Positions 1 through 6,807 of a DNA stretch of 64,000 nt are shown here, in pieces (the stretch's first letter is position 1; each line of letters begins with the position of its first letter). Under the pieces are notes generated by a model, which made no database searches, was not told where the DNA came from, and saw nothing but the letters and a program-made list of their open reading frames with translations. A program made the position numbers and the translations under genes. Location: NCBI RefSeq assembly GCF_014648255.1, contig NZ_BMQT01000002.1, positions 124,001 through 188,000 on the forward strand. Direction: 5' to 3'. The stretch comes from Nocardioides albus. Its GTDB lineage: Bacteria; Actinomycetota; Actinomycetes; Propionibacteriales; Nocardioidaceae.

Positions 1-2
1 AC

Positions 3-272
3 ACCTCCGACGGTGAGCTGATGGTCGCGATGTCGCCAGAGATGCACATGGTTGCCGTGGACGCTGCCCGCCTCGACTGTCCCACCGGCATGACCTACCA
101 GGTCTGGTGGCACACCGCCGCCGGGATGGAGTCCGCCGGAGTCCTGGGCGAGGAGATGTCGGTCGCCGTACCTGTCGAGGACGGCGACCTGATGGTCACC
201 ATGGAACCGGTCGGCGGCTCCGACGAACCGTCCGACAAGGTCCTTTTCGAGATGCCCGCGACCTCGCTCTAG
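3..272 (+). CDS. RskA-type anti-sigma factor, C-terminal part (5' end outside window)
   Basis: The open frame enters from the left edge and stops with TAG at 270-272, so only the last 89 codons are seen. The segment resembles the C-terminal extracytoplasmic domain of anti-sigma-K factors (RskA family): a central 'TYQVWW' strand followed by an acidic beta-rich region ending in 'VLFEMPATSL'. Family members hold an ECF sigma factor at the membrane through an N-terminal zinc-finger-like domain and a single membrane helix, both of which would lie upstream of the window. The partner sigma factor gene is therefore not visible. The gene ends against an array of 21-nt repeats that separates it from the convergent polyprenyl synthase gene. 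The assignment rests on a short domain fragment. Confidence 0.65.
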   Translation, partial: TSDGELMVAMSPEMHMVAVDAARLDCPTGMTYQVWWHTAAGMESAGVLGEEMSVAVPVEDGDLMVTMEPVGGSDEPSDKVLFEMPATSL

Positions 273-406
273 CCGAGACGTCAGTTAGGTCGGCCGAGAC
301 GTCACTCCGGTCGACCGAGATGGCATCCAGGTGACGTCTCGGCCGACCGGAGTGACGCTTCGGCCGACGTACGTGACGTCTCGGCCGACGTACGTGACGT
401 CTCGGC
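272..406. repeat. 21-nt inverted repeat array, copy 1
   Basis: Three forward units starting GCCGAG or ACCGAG lie at 272, 293 and 314, exactly 21 nt apart. They are followed by four units in the opposite orientation ending CTCGGC or TTCGGC at 343, 364, 385 and 406, again exactly 21 nt apart. The second forward unit pairs with a reverse unit over about 20 bases. The array fills the gap between two convergent genes and its last unit ends two bases before the stop codon of the polyprenyl synthase gene. The simplest role is a bidirectional terminator, but two or four turns of exact 21-nt register is more order than a terminator needs. Sister arrays are at 23752-23944 and 58979-59101. Confidence 0.9.
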
Positions 407-407
407 G

Positions 408-1493
408 TCAGAGGGTGCGCTGGGTGGCGGCGGTGGCGAGGGCGCGGAGGACTTCGGCGGCGTTCGCGTCGAGGACTCGTGACGTCCTGGCGTCGTCGAG
501 GGCGGTGAGGCCCTGGTCGGCGAGCTCGGTGATGGTCTTCTCGACCTGCTGCTCGGCGCCGGAGGAGGCGATGATCGTACGCAGCGTGGAGACCTGGTCC
601 TCGGTGAGCGGCTGGCCGAGGGAGCGGTCCAGGAGATCGGCTTCGGCGGGAGCCGAGCCGGTCAGGGCGAGGGCGACCAGGACGGTGCGCTTGCCCTCGA
701 CGAGGTCGTCGCCGGCGGGCTTGCCGGTGACGGACGGATCGCCGAAGACACCGAGCAGGTCGTCGCGGAGCTGGAAGGCCTCGCCGACGGGCAGGCCGTA
801 GGCCGAGAGCGCCTCGATCTGGTCGGCGGAGGCGGCTGCGAGGGCGGCGCCGACGTGGAGGGGGCGCTCGACGGAGTACTTGGCCGCCTTGTAGCGCACC
901 ACCTTCATCGCGGCCTCGACGTCCGCGACACCACGGGCCTGGACGGTGATGTCGAGGAACTGCCCGGCGATGACCTCGCTCCGCGTGTGGTCGAACACCG
1001 AGAGCGCGGCGGCGGTCTCGGCAGCCCCGAAGCCAGAGGTACGCAGCAGCTCGTCGGACCAGGTCAGCAGCAGGTCTCCGAGGAGCACCGCGGCGGCATC
1101 CCCGTAGGCACGGGACCGCCCGGGCCAGCCGGCCGCGGAGTGGTCCGCCTCGAACGCGCGGTGCGCGGCCGGGGCGCCGCGCCGGGTGTCGGAGTCGTCG
1201 ATGACGTCGTCGTGGACGAGAGCCGAGGCCTGGAGCAGCTCGAGCGCGGCGGCCGCCCGTACGAGCGACTCCTCCTCGGCCGGAGCAGGGGAGGGGTGGA
1301 CGGCGCGGAAGCCCCAGTAGCAGAATGCGGCGCGCAGCCGCTTGCCACCGGACATCGACTCTCGGGCCCGGCGCAGCAGCGGTTCGACCTCGTCCCCGAG
1401 CGCGGCCAGCCGCTCGGTCTGCATCGCGAGGAAGGTGTCCAGAGCCCCCTGGACGCGACGGCGGAATTCATCGGCGTCCCACGTTTCATTCAC
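408..1493 (-). CDS. Polyprenyl (geranylgeranyl-type) diphosphate synthase
   Basis: This 361-residue protein is a trans-isoprenyl diphosphate synthase, which condenses isopentenyl diphosphate with allylic diphosphates to make C15-C20 or longer chains in the cytosol. The family motifs are in place: GGKRLR (49-54) for diphosphate binding, the first aspartate-rich motif DDVID (95-99), and the second region QLRDDLLGVFGD (241-252) followed by GKPAGDDL, the form usual in actinobacterial IdsA-like enzymes. Length is normal for that group. The product chain length cannot be read from sequence. The gene is divergent from metF, with only 34 nt between the two starts, so their promoters must overlap. A phytoene-desaturase-like oxidoreductase lies nearby on the same strand, but metF stands between them and they are not an operon. 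Confidence 0.88.
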   Translation of the reverse strand: MNETWDADEFRRRVQGALDTFLAMQTERLAALGDEVEPLLRRARESMSGGKRLRAAFCYWGFRAVHPSPAPAEEESLVRAAAALELLQASALVHDDVIDDSDTRRGAPAAHRAFEADHSAAGWPGRSRAYGDAAAVLLGDLLLTWSDELLRTSGFGAAETAAALSVFDHTRSEVIAGQFLDITVQARGVADVEAAMKVVRYKAAKYSVERPLHVGAALAAASADQIEALSAYGLPVGEAFQLRDDLLGVFGDPSVTGKPAGDDLVEGKRTVLVALALTGSAPAEADLLDRSLGQPLTEDQVSTLRTIIASSGAEQQVEKTITELADQGLTALDDARTSRVLDANAAEVLRALATAATQRTL

Positions 1494-1527
1494 TCTCTGA
1501 GCCTAGGCCACTGCCTACGATGGTCCG

Positions 1528-2418
1528 ATGGTGACCGGACGTGGACGCTCCCTCGCGGAGCTGATCAACGAGGGCGAGCGCTCGTTCTCCTTCGAGTTCT
1601 TCCCACCCAAGGACGAGGCCGGTGAGGAGCAGCTGTGGAACGCGATCCGTACGTTGGAGCCCTACCGGCCGACCTTCGTGAGCGTCACCTACGGCGCCGG
1701 CGGCTCGACCCGTGACAAGACCGTCGCCATCACCGGCCGGATCGCCGCGGAGACCGAGCTGCTGCCGGTCGCCCACCTGACCTGCGTCGGCCACACCCGT
1801 GACGAGGTCGCGGGGATCCTGGACTCCTACGCGGCGAAGGGTGTCGAGCACGTGATGGCGCTGCGCGGCGACCCCGCCGAGGGGCCGCGCGCCGACTGGA
1901 CCCCGACGCCGGGCGGACTCGACTATGCGATCGACGTGGTGAGGCTGGCCCGGGAGCGCGGCGACTTCCGCATCGGTGTCGCCGCCTTCCCCGAGGGCCA
2001 CCCGAGCGCCGAGTCGCTCGAGACCGATGCCGACGTGCTGGTCGCCAAGGCGGAGGCCGGCGCCGAGTTCGCGGTCACCCAGATGTTCTTCCGCGCGGCC
2101 GACTACTTCGGCCTCGTCGACCGGGTCCGTGCCCGCGGGGTCGACATCCCGATCCTGCCCGGGATCATGCCGATCCTGAACCTCGCCGCCATCCGCCGTC
2201 AGAGCGAGCTGATCGGCGCCCAGGTCCCCGAGGAGATCGTCGAGCGCCTCACTGCCGCCGGCCCGGAGCCCGCCGACATCCGTGCCGAGGGGATCGCCGT
2301 GGCCGCCGAGCTGTGCCAGGAGCTCCTCGACGGAGGCGCTCCGGGGCTGCACTTCTACACGCTCAACCGCTCCAAGGCGACGCTGGAGATCTTCGCCAAG
2401 CTCAACGTGACGCCCTAG
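1528..2418 (+). CDS. metF: Methylenetetrahydrofolate reductase
   Basis: MetF reduces 5,10-methylenetetrahydrofolate to 5-methyltetrahydrofolate with FAD and NAD(P)H, supplying the methyl group for methionine synthesis. The 296-residue length is standard for the bacterial single-domain enzyme. Visible hallmarks are FEFFPPK (22-28) with the catalytic Glu in the first strand, 'VTYGAGGS', 'HLTCVGHT', 'MALRGDP' and 'GIMPI' along the TIM barrel, and a C-terminal 'GLHFYTLNRSKAT' that is typical of MetF. The ATG at 1528 is used; a GTG follows directly at 1531. The gene is divergent from the polyprenyl synthase gene and convergent with the oxidoreductase gene, whose stop codon lies 7 nt beyond this one. 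Confidence 0.95.
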   Translation: MVTGRGRSLAELINEGERSFSFEFFPPKDEAGEEQLWNAIRTLEPYRPTFVSVTYGAGGSTRDKTVAITGRIAAETELLPVAHLTCVGHTRDEVAGILDSYAAKGVEHVMALRGDPAEGPRADWTPTPGGLDYAIDVVRLARERGDFRIGVAAFPEGHPSAESLETDADVLVAKAEAGAEFAVTQMFFRAADYFGLVDRVRARGVDIPILPGIMPILNLAAIRRQSELIGAQVPEEIVERLTAAGPEPADIRAEGIAVAAELCQELLDGGAPGLHFYTLNRSKATLEIFAKLNVTP

Positions 2419-2425
2419 CCTGCGC

Positions 2426-3751
2426 TCACTTCTCGGCAGGCCCGATCGACTGCGCGACCAGCGCGGAGGACAGCCCGGTGAACGGCAGCCCGGAGCCGGG
2501 CGTGGCGTGGGCACCGGCGGCATAGACGTTCGGGACAGGGGTGCGCGGACCGAGGCGCTGGAACACCGTGCTCCGTCCCACCCATTTCACGCCCAGCGGG
2601 GACCCGCGCCAGCGGCGTACGAGCTCGGCGGCGCCCAGGTCTACACGGTGCACCACGTGCTCGCGCAGGTCGATCTTGTGGCGGGCCAGCGCGAGCAGGA
2701 CGTCCTCCATCAGCTTGCCGTAGGAGTGGACCGTCCAGGCGTGCTGGCCCTCGGGCGCGAGCCCGCGGGTGCGTACGACAAGGGTGGGCTCTCCGTGCAG
2801 GACCAGCTCGTCGGGCAGGTCGAGCAGGTGCTCGGGCAACGAGGAGAGCCCGAGGTGGAACGTCATCGGCGGGATCGCCGGCAGGGTGCGGTCCACCAGC
2901 GGCCGCAGTGCGGGCAGCGAGCGCGGGTCGAAGGCGACCACGACCGCGCCGTCGGCGCCGACGTCGATCTCGCCGGCGGTGGTGCTGACCGCGACCGCGC
3001 GTCCGTCGCGGACCACGATGTCCTCCACCTGGGTCGCGGTCTGCACCGAGACCCGGCGGGTCGCCATCCGGGCGGCGAGCACCTCGGCGACCACGCTCAT
3101 CCCGCCCTCGATCCGCCACACGCCGAAGCGCTGCTCGAGATAGGCGGTGAGCCCCGCCCAGGCAGGTACGTCACGCAGCTCCTGCCCCGCCGCGACGAAC
3201 GGGTGCGCCGCGACCAGCCGGAGCCGCTCGTCCTTGAACGTCTTGCGCAGCCGCTTGTGGAGGGTCTCGCGCGACCGGAACCGCTCCGCGACGGCCGCGG
3301 GCAGCGCCGAGGGCTCCCACGGCACCTCGAAGTAGTGCTGGCGCAGCACCTCCCAGTCCTCGCTGAACCTGGCGACATAGTCGGTCCACTGCTGGCCCAT
3401 GCCCGGGCCCAGCTCGTCGAAGGCCGCCAGCTGGGCGCCGCGGGTGCCCCCGGGCACCGCCACCGAGGTCTTGTCGGCGAACCGGTGCTCGCGGATGACG
3501 TCCATCGGCACCAGCTCGAGCTCGCGCTCCGCGGGTCGCCCGGACTTGCGGAACAGGTCGCGCATCACCGCTGGCAGCAGCGTCGAGGTCGCCGAGGCGT
3601 CCCAGGTGAACCCCTCCTCGCGTACCGGCACCAGCGCGCCGCCGAGCTGACCGGAGGCCTCGAGCAGGGTCACCGAGTGGCCGAGCTTGGCCAGCCTCGC
3701 CGCGCTGGCCATCCCGGCGTACCCGCCCCCGAGAACGACGACTCTGGTCAC
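2426..3751 (-). CDS. FAD-dependent oxidoreductase, phytoene desaturase/amine oxidase type
   Basis: The protein (441 residues from the GTG at 3751) begins with a dinucleotide-binding fold, VVVLGGGYAGMASAARL, where GGGYAG at residues 8-13 is the GxGxxG turn, ending in an acidic residue ('TLLEA') that would contact the FAD ribose. The C-terminal 'NVYAAGAHATPGSGLPFTG' is the FAD-closing motif of phytoene desaturase-like flavoproteins. The substrate cannot be inferred; carotenoid, retinol or amine substrates are all known in this superfamily. GTG at 3751 is preferred over an ATG 27 nt upstream because GGAGGT sits six bases before it. It lies downstream of the DUF4126 gene on the same strand with a 79-nt gap. 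Isoprenoid metabolism is suggested weakly by the nearby prenyl synthase. Confidence 0.75.
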   Translation of the reverse strand: MTRVVVLGGGYAGMASAARLAKLGHSVTLLEASGQLGGALVPVREEGFTWDASATSTLLPAVMRDLFRKSGRPAERELELVPMDVIREHRFADKTSVAVPGGTRGAQLAAFDELGPGMGQQWTDYVARFSEDWEVLRQHYFEVPWEPSALPAAVAERFRSRETLHKRLRKTFKDERLRLVAAHPFVAAGQELRDVPAWAGLTAYLEQRFGVWRIEGGMSVVAEVLAARMATRRVSVQTATQVEDIVVRDGRAVAVSTTAGEIDVGADGAVVVAFDPRSLPALRPLVDRTLPAIPPMTFHLGLSSLPEHLLDLPDELVLHGEPTLVVRTRGLAPEGQHAWTVHSYGKLMEDVLLALARHKIDLREHVVHRVDLGAAELVRRWRGSPLGVKWVGRSTVFQRLGPRTPVPNVYAAGAHATPGSGLPFTGLSSALVAQSIGPAEK

Positions 3752-3830
3752 GTCGCCACCTCCGTAGCGCAAGCGCAAGAGTACGGACGCGACGACGTGT
3801 TGTTCCTACTGTTCACTCGCTGGCGCTCGC

Positions 3831-4466
3831 TCACTGGACGGGGTAGGGCTTGGTGGCGCCGTCGGAGGGCCCCTCCGGCGGTGGGGCACCCCGTCTTCCG
3901 CGGCGGGTGAGTCTGCGCCAGCCGCCGCGAACGGTGCGGACGATGAAGTACACCAGCACCAGCCCGGCCGCCAGCAGAACGGCGGCGATGCCGGCGGCAG
4001 CCAGCGGGTGCTCGGTCGCGAACCACACCACGCCGAGGACGAGGCCGTCCTCGGCCAGGCTGACCACCGAGTTGGAGACCGGCTCGGGGGAGGAGTTGAC
4101 CGCCAGCCGCTCGCTGGCCTTGACCAGGTGGGACATGAACGCCGAGGTGCCGCCCACGACGCCGCCGACGGCCGCGTTCAGCGAGTCGGCCTCACCGGCG
4201 AGCAGGACGCCGATCACGGCGCCGATCGTGGGCCGGATCACCGTGGAGATCGAGTCCCAGGTCGAGTCGATGTAGGGCACCTTGTCCGCGACGAACTCGA
4301 TCGCGAACATCACCCCCGCGGCCGCGAGCACCGGCCAGGTGCCGAGCACGTCGGGGATCTCCTCGGCTCCGGTCGTGCGCTGCACGACGCCGAGCACCAG
4401 CACGACCAGGTAGGCGTTGATGCCACTGGCCCATCCGCTGGAGAAGGTCAGCGCGAGAGATTCCAT
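3831..4466 (-). CDS. DUF4126-type membrane protein
   Basis: This 211-residue protein begins MESLALTFSSGWASGINAY and has four or five hydrophobic stretches, including a glycine-rich 'TIGAVIGVLLAGEADSLNAA' region and a long C-terminal helix with a basic tail. Opening with an alpha-helical stretch carrying 'SGWASGINAY' is characteristic of DUF4126 proteins, a family of uncharacterised integral membrane proteins; I recognise the family but no function is established. The ATG at 4466 is chosen because the family starts here and the reading frame upstream is poor coding sequence. The basic, proline-rich end (RRGAPPPEGPSDGATKP) should be cytoplasmic. The FAD oxidoreductase gene follows on the same strand. 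Confidence 0.7.
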   Translation of the reverse strand: MESLALTFSSGWASGINAYLVVLVLGVVQRTTGAEEIPDVLGTWPVLAAAGVMFAIEFVADKVPYIDSTWDSISTVIRPTIGAVIGVLLAGEADSLNAAVGGVVGGTSAFMSHLVKASERLAVNSSPEPVSNSVVSLAEDGLVLGVVWFATEHPLAAAGIAAVLLAAGLVLVYFIVRTVRGGWRRLTRRGRRGAPPPEGPSDGATKPYPVQ

Positions 4467-4613
4467 GGGGACATCTTGGCGTACGCCTCCCCGAAGCGGG
4501 TCGAGACCCGGCTGCGTCGCGGATCGAGCGCCGATCTCGGTATTTACCCTGGTTGCATCCCGTACGGCAGAATGGGTTGACCGATACAGACCCCCACGTG
4601 GCAAGGAGACCGG

Positions 4614-5207
4614 ATGACCATGACGACACCCGACGAGAACGAAGGTGTGGTCGTGAACGAGGACCCGGAGGCTGCCGTTGAGGTGGCCGCCCTCGCGGCC
4701 GACCCTGCGCCGCGGGAGATGACGTGGGCGATCCGGCTGATCATCGGACTGATCGCGTTCAGTGCCGTCGTGGTCGTGGTGATGGTGCTGCGTTCCGACG
4801 ACCTGGTGCGCGCGTGGGCGGAGGGCAACCCCTCGGCCAAGCGCATCCTGGAGACCGAAGGGCTCGAGGCTCTGATCAACCCGCCCACCGACAACCGGGT
4901 CAGCGCGCCGGCCTTCATCGCCCCGGCGATCACCCTGTTCGGGGTGATGGCGACCATGATGGGCGTGCTCGCGGTCTTCCTCCGTAACGGCTTCGAGTGG
5001 GCCCGCATCACGATCACCTTCTTGGTGTTCATCTCCGCCGTGGCCAGCGTCGGCGGCATCCTGACCGGCCCGCCGGTGATTATCAGCGTGCTCACCGCGG
5101 TCGCGATCGTCATCGCCGTGGCTCTGCTGGTGGTCATGTGGCTCCCGGCGAACACCCGCTACATCCACCCGCCGCACCAGATCCGCGGCGCTGTCGCCGA
5201 CGATTGA
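4614..5207 (+). CDS. Hypothetical four-helix membrane protein
   Basis: I do not recognise this 197-residue protein. It has an acidic, Glu/Val-rich N-terminal tail of about 35 residues, then four hydrophobic segments at roughly 38-60, 98-123, 128-150 and 154-180, and a short polar C-terminus ending in Asp-Asp. The loop between helices 1 and 2 (about 62-95) is charged and probably extracytoplasmic. An AAGGAG ribosome binding site six bases before ATG at 4614 fixes the start well. It is divergent from the DUF4126 gene, with the shared promoter region at 4467-4613, and is followed by the LexA-controlled promoter of the next gene. Many actinobacterial membrane proteins of this plan are annotated only as hypothetical. 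Confidence 0.7.
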   Translation: MTMTTPDENEGVVVNEDPEAAVEVAALAADPAPREMTWAIRLIIGLIAFSAVVVVVMVLRSDDLVRAWAEGNPSAKRILETEGLEALINPPTDNRVSAPAFIAPAITLFGVMATMMGVLAVFLRNGFEWARITITFLVFISAVASVGGILTGPPVIISVLTAVAIVIAVALLVVMWLPANTRYIHPPHQIRGAVADD

Positions 5208-5251
5208 GCGGCCCGCAACAGCTTCTCGACACACCCCGTCCCGGTACGTCC

Positions 5252-5280
5252 TTGTGACTGTCGGTGGCGGGGTGTAGTTT
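5252..5280 (+). promoter_or_regulatory. Promoter of the SOS-type HEPN gene
   Basis: A -35 element TTGTGA (5252-5257) and a -10 element TAGTTT (5275-5280) are separated by exactly 17 bases. The predicted start point falls near 5287, just before the LexA box at 5291-5306, which is a suitable place for repression. Inferred from sequence only. Confidence 0.65.
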
Positions 5281-5290
5281 GATCCTGTGT

Positions 5291-5306
5291 TCGAACAGAT
5301 GTTCGA
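5291..5306 (+). promoter_or_regulatory. LexA (SOS) box
   Basis: The sequence TCGAAC-AGAT-GTTCGA matches the actinobacterial LexA consensus TCGAAC(N4)GTTCGA perfectly on both arms. It extends outward as two copies of the 10-nt palindrome TGTTCGAACA separated by GA (5289-5310). It lies at the predicted transcription start and about 95 nt before the ATG of the HEPN gene. Two genes downstream is dinB, a classic SOS gene, which supports the assignment. Confidence 0.88.
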
Positions 5307-5400
5307 ACACCCAGGCTCTGGCGGGTGTCGTCCTCGACCCCCGGCGCCCGCCGGAGCCGTCCACTGCGGGGTCGACCTTTGAGCGAGAAGGACGACCCCG

Positions 5401-5841
5401 ATGCATCTGCTTCCGGCGACGACACACAACTACCTCTTCCGCGCCACCGAGACCCTCTCGGAAGCCATCGTGGCCGGCGACGTGCCGAGCAGGTACGCCA
5501 TCGCGCACGTCGCAGCCCTCCAGGCCGCCGCCGCGTTGATCGCCGCCCGCACCGACCCCGTCGAGGCCGCCAGTCGCGCCGGACGTCGCCGTCCCTGGAA
5601 CGCCTGGGTCCGTCTCAAGAAGGTGGCGCCCGAGCTCTCCGAGTGGGCCGACTACTTCGCCGCCGGCGCCGCCAAGCGCGCCGCCGCGGAGGCGGGCTCG
5701 ATCCGGGCCGTCACCGCGGAGGAGGCCGACGACCAGGTGCGTGACGCCGACCGATTCCTCGCCGTCGTCGAGGAGTCGCTCGGGCTGATGGCCCACACCT
5801 CTGTGGTCACCCGGCCCCGGCACGACCGCCTCGTGGGCTGA
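5401..5841 (+). CDS. SAV_6107-type HEPN domain protein, SOS-controlled
   Basis: This 146-residue, mostly helical protein matches the SAV_6107-type HEPN family found in many actinobacteria: an N-terminal 'THNYLFRATETLSEAI' helix, a central 'HVAALQAAAALIAARTDP' helix and an Arg-rich 'RRPWNAWVRLKKVAPELSEW' segment. HEPN folds often bind nucleotides or act as RNases, but the canonical Rx4-6H catalytic motif is not obvious here, and I do not assign an activity. AGAAGG lies about ten bases before the ATG. A perfect LexA box stands at the promoter, so expression should rise after DNA damage. The following methyltransferase and dinB genes run in the same direction and may be co-transcribed. Confidence 0.8.
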   Translation: MHLLPATTHNYLFRATETLSEAIVAGDVPSRYAIAHVAALQAAAALIAARTDPVEAASRAGRRRPWNAWVRLKKVAPELSEWADYFAAGAAKRAAAEAGSIRAVTAEEADDQVRDADRFLAVVEESLGLMAHTSVVTRPRHDRLVG

Positions 5842-5878
5842 TTCAGGTGAGGTGGGCACAGGGCCTACGCTTGGCACC

Positions 5879-6607
5879 ATGGCAGCTGGCTCCGCATCAA
5901 CCGGTCGTCGGGCAGGCGCCCGGACCATCGCCGTCTGGGACGCGCTCGACCCGATCCTGGCTTCCGGCTCGGTCGACGTCCTCGACATCGGTGGTGGCAC
6001 CGGCACCTCCGCCGTACGCATCGCTGGGCTCGGTCACCGGGTCACCGTGGTCGACCCCAGCCCCGACGCGCTCGCCGCGCTCGACCGGCGCGCCCGTGAG
6101 GCCGGCGTCTCGGTCGACGCGCGCCAGGGTGACCTCGCCGCACTCTCCGACGTCGCCGACCCCGGCGGCGCCGACGTGGTGCTCTGCCACGGCGTCCTCG
6201 AGGTCGTCCCCGACCCGGCGGCGGCACTGGCGGGGATCCGCGAGGTGCTCCGTCCCGGCGGCACGCTCAGCCTGCTGGTCGCCCAGCGCACCGCCGCCGT
6301 TCTCTCCCGTGCCCTTGCCGGTCACTTCGCGCAGGCCGCCGAGCTCCTCGACGACACCGCCCCGCAGGGGCGCTCGGGGCGCCGGTTCTCGCTCGACGAG
6401 GTTCGTGGGCTGCTCGAGGCGGCAAGGTTCGAGGTCACGGACGTTCGTGGCGTACGTGTGTTCGTGGATCATGTTCCGGGGTCGCTGCTCGATGCGGATC
6501 CGGGTGCGACCTCCGCGCTCGTCGAGCTCGAGCAGCGGGCTTCTACTCGGGCGGACTATCTGCCGATGGCTTCGCAGGTGCACCTGGTCGCTTCGCTTCG
6601 GGGTTAG
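5879..6607 (+). CDS. Class I SAM-dependent methyltransferase
   Basis: The 242-residue protein carries a class I methyltransferase core: motif I 'VLDIGGGTGTSAV' at about residues 32-44, an acidic residue ending strand 2 ('TVVDPS'), and 'VLCHGVLEVVPDP' as the motif IV/post region, followed by 'EVLRPGGTLSLL'. The substrate is unknown; small-molecule rather than DNA methylation is suggested because no DNA-target motif such as DPPY is present. ATG at 5879 is the best start, but no good ribosome binding site is visible; an in-frame GTG at 5852 is possible. It lies 37 nt after the HEPN gene and before dinB, the arrangement expected for one SOS transcription unit. Its last codons overlap a 21-nt periodic repeat. 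Confidence 0.8.
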   Translation: MAAGSASTGRRAGARTIAVWDALDPILASGSVDVLDIGGGTGTSAVRIAGLGHRVTVVDPSPDALAALDRRAREAGVSVDARQGDLAALSDVADPGGADVVLCHGVLEVVPDPAAALAGIREVLRPGGTLSLLVAQRTAAVLSRALAGHFAQAAELLDDTAPQGRSGRRFSLDEVRGLLEAARFEVTDVRGVRVFVDHVPGSLLDADPGATSALVELEQRASTRADYLPMASQVHLVASLRG

Positions 6608-6669
6608 CTCGCTTCGCTTCGCAGCTTGCTCGCTTCGCTTTGCTTACGGCTCGCTTCGCTTCGCCGGGT
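6586..6669 (+). repeat. 21-nt tandem repeat GCTCGCTTCGCTTCG type
   Basis: Four copies of a sequence resembling GCTCGCTTCGCTTCGC begin at 6586, 6607, 6628 and 6649, exactly 21 nt apart. The first lies inside the last codons of the methyltransferase gene and includes its stop region. All copies point the same way, unlike the inverted arrays elsewhere in the window, and the sequence is unrelated, but the period is the same. Function unknown. Confidence 0.85.
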
Positions 6670-6679
6670 GGCGCCGACG

Positions 6680-6729
6680 CGGCGCAAATGTCCCACCTCC
6701 GCTAGCGCTCCGGCGGGACATTTGCGCCG
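6680..6729 (+). terminator. 15-bp hairpin before dinB
   Basis: Perfect 15-nt arms at 6680-6694 and 6715-6729 flank a 20-nt loop containing CCTCCGCTAGCGCTCCGG (6696-6713). No T-run follows. It could end transcription after the methyltransferase gene or act as RNA processing site; its loop is nearly identical to that of the next hairpin (6752-6807). Confidence 0.7.
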
Positions 6730-6751
6730 AGTCAGCGCTGGTCCGCGTCCT

Positions 6752-6807
6752 TGGAGGATCGGGGTGACCTCCTCCGCTGGCGCTCCGGAAGCCACCCCGA
6801 TCCTCCA
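6752..6807 (+). promoter_or_regulatory. Hairpin burying the dinB ribosome binding site and start codon
   Basis: Perfect 15-nt arms at 6752-6766 and 6793-6807 enclose a 26-nt loop with CCTCCGCTGGCGCTCCGG (6771-6788). The left arm contains the GGAGG ribosome binding site (6753-6757) and the dinB GTG start (6764-6766). In mRNA this stem would hide both from the ribosome, so translation of dinB is likely to be limited unless the stem is opened. That regulatory reading is inference; the geometry is direct. Confidence 0.7.

Noticed and set aside
3..407. Open frames running through the first 21-nt array
   Set aside because: They consist of seven-residue repeats produced by the 21-nt period and resemble no protein family.
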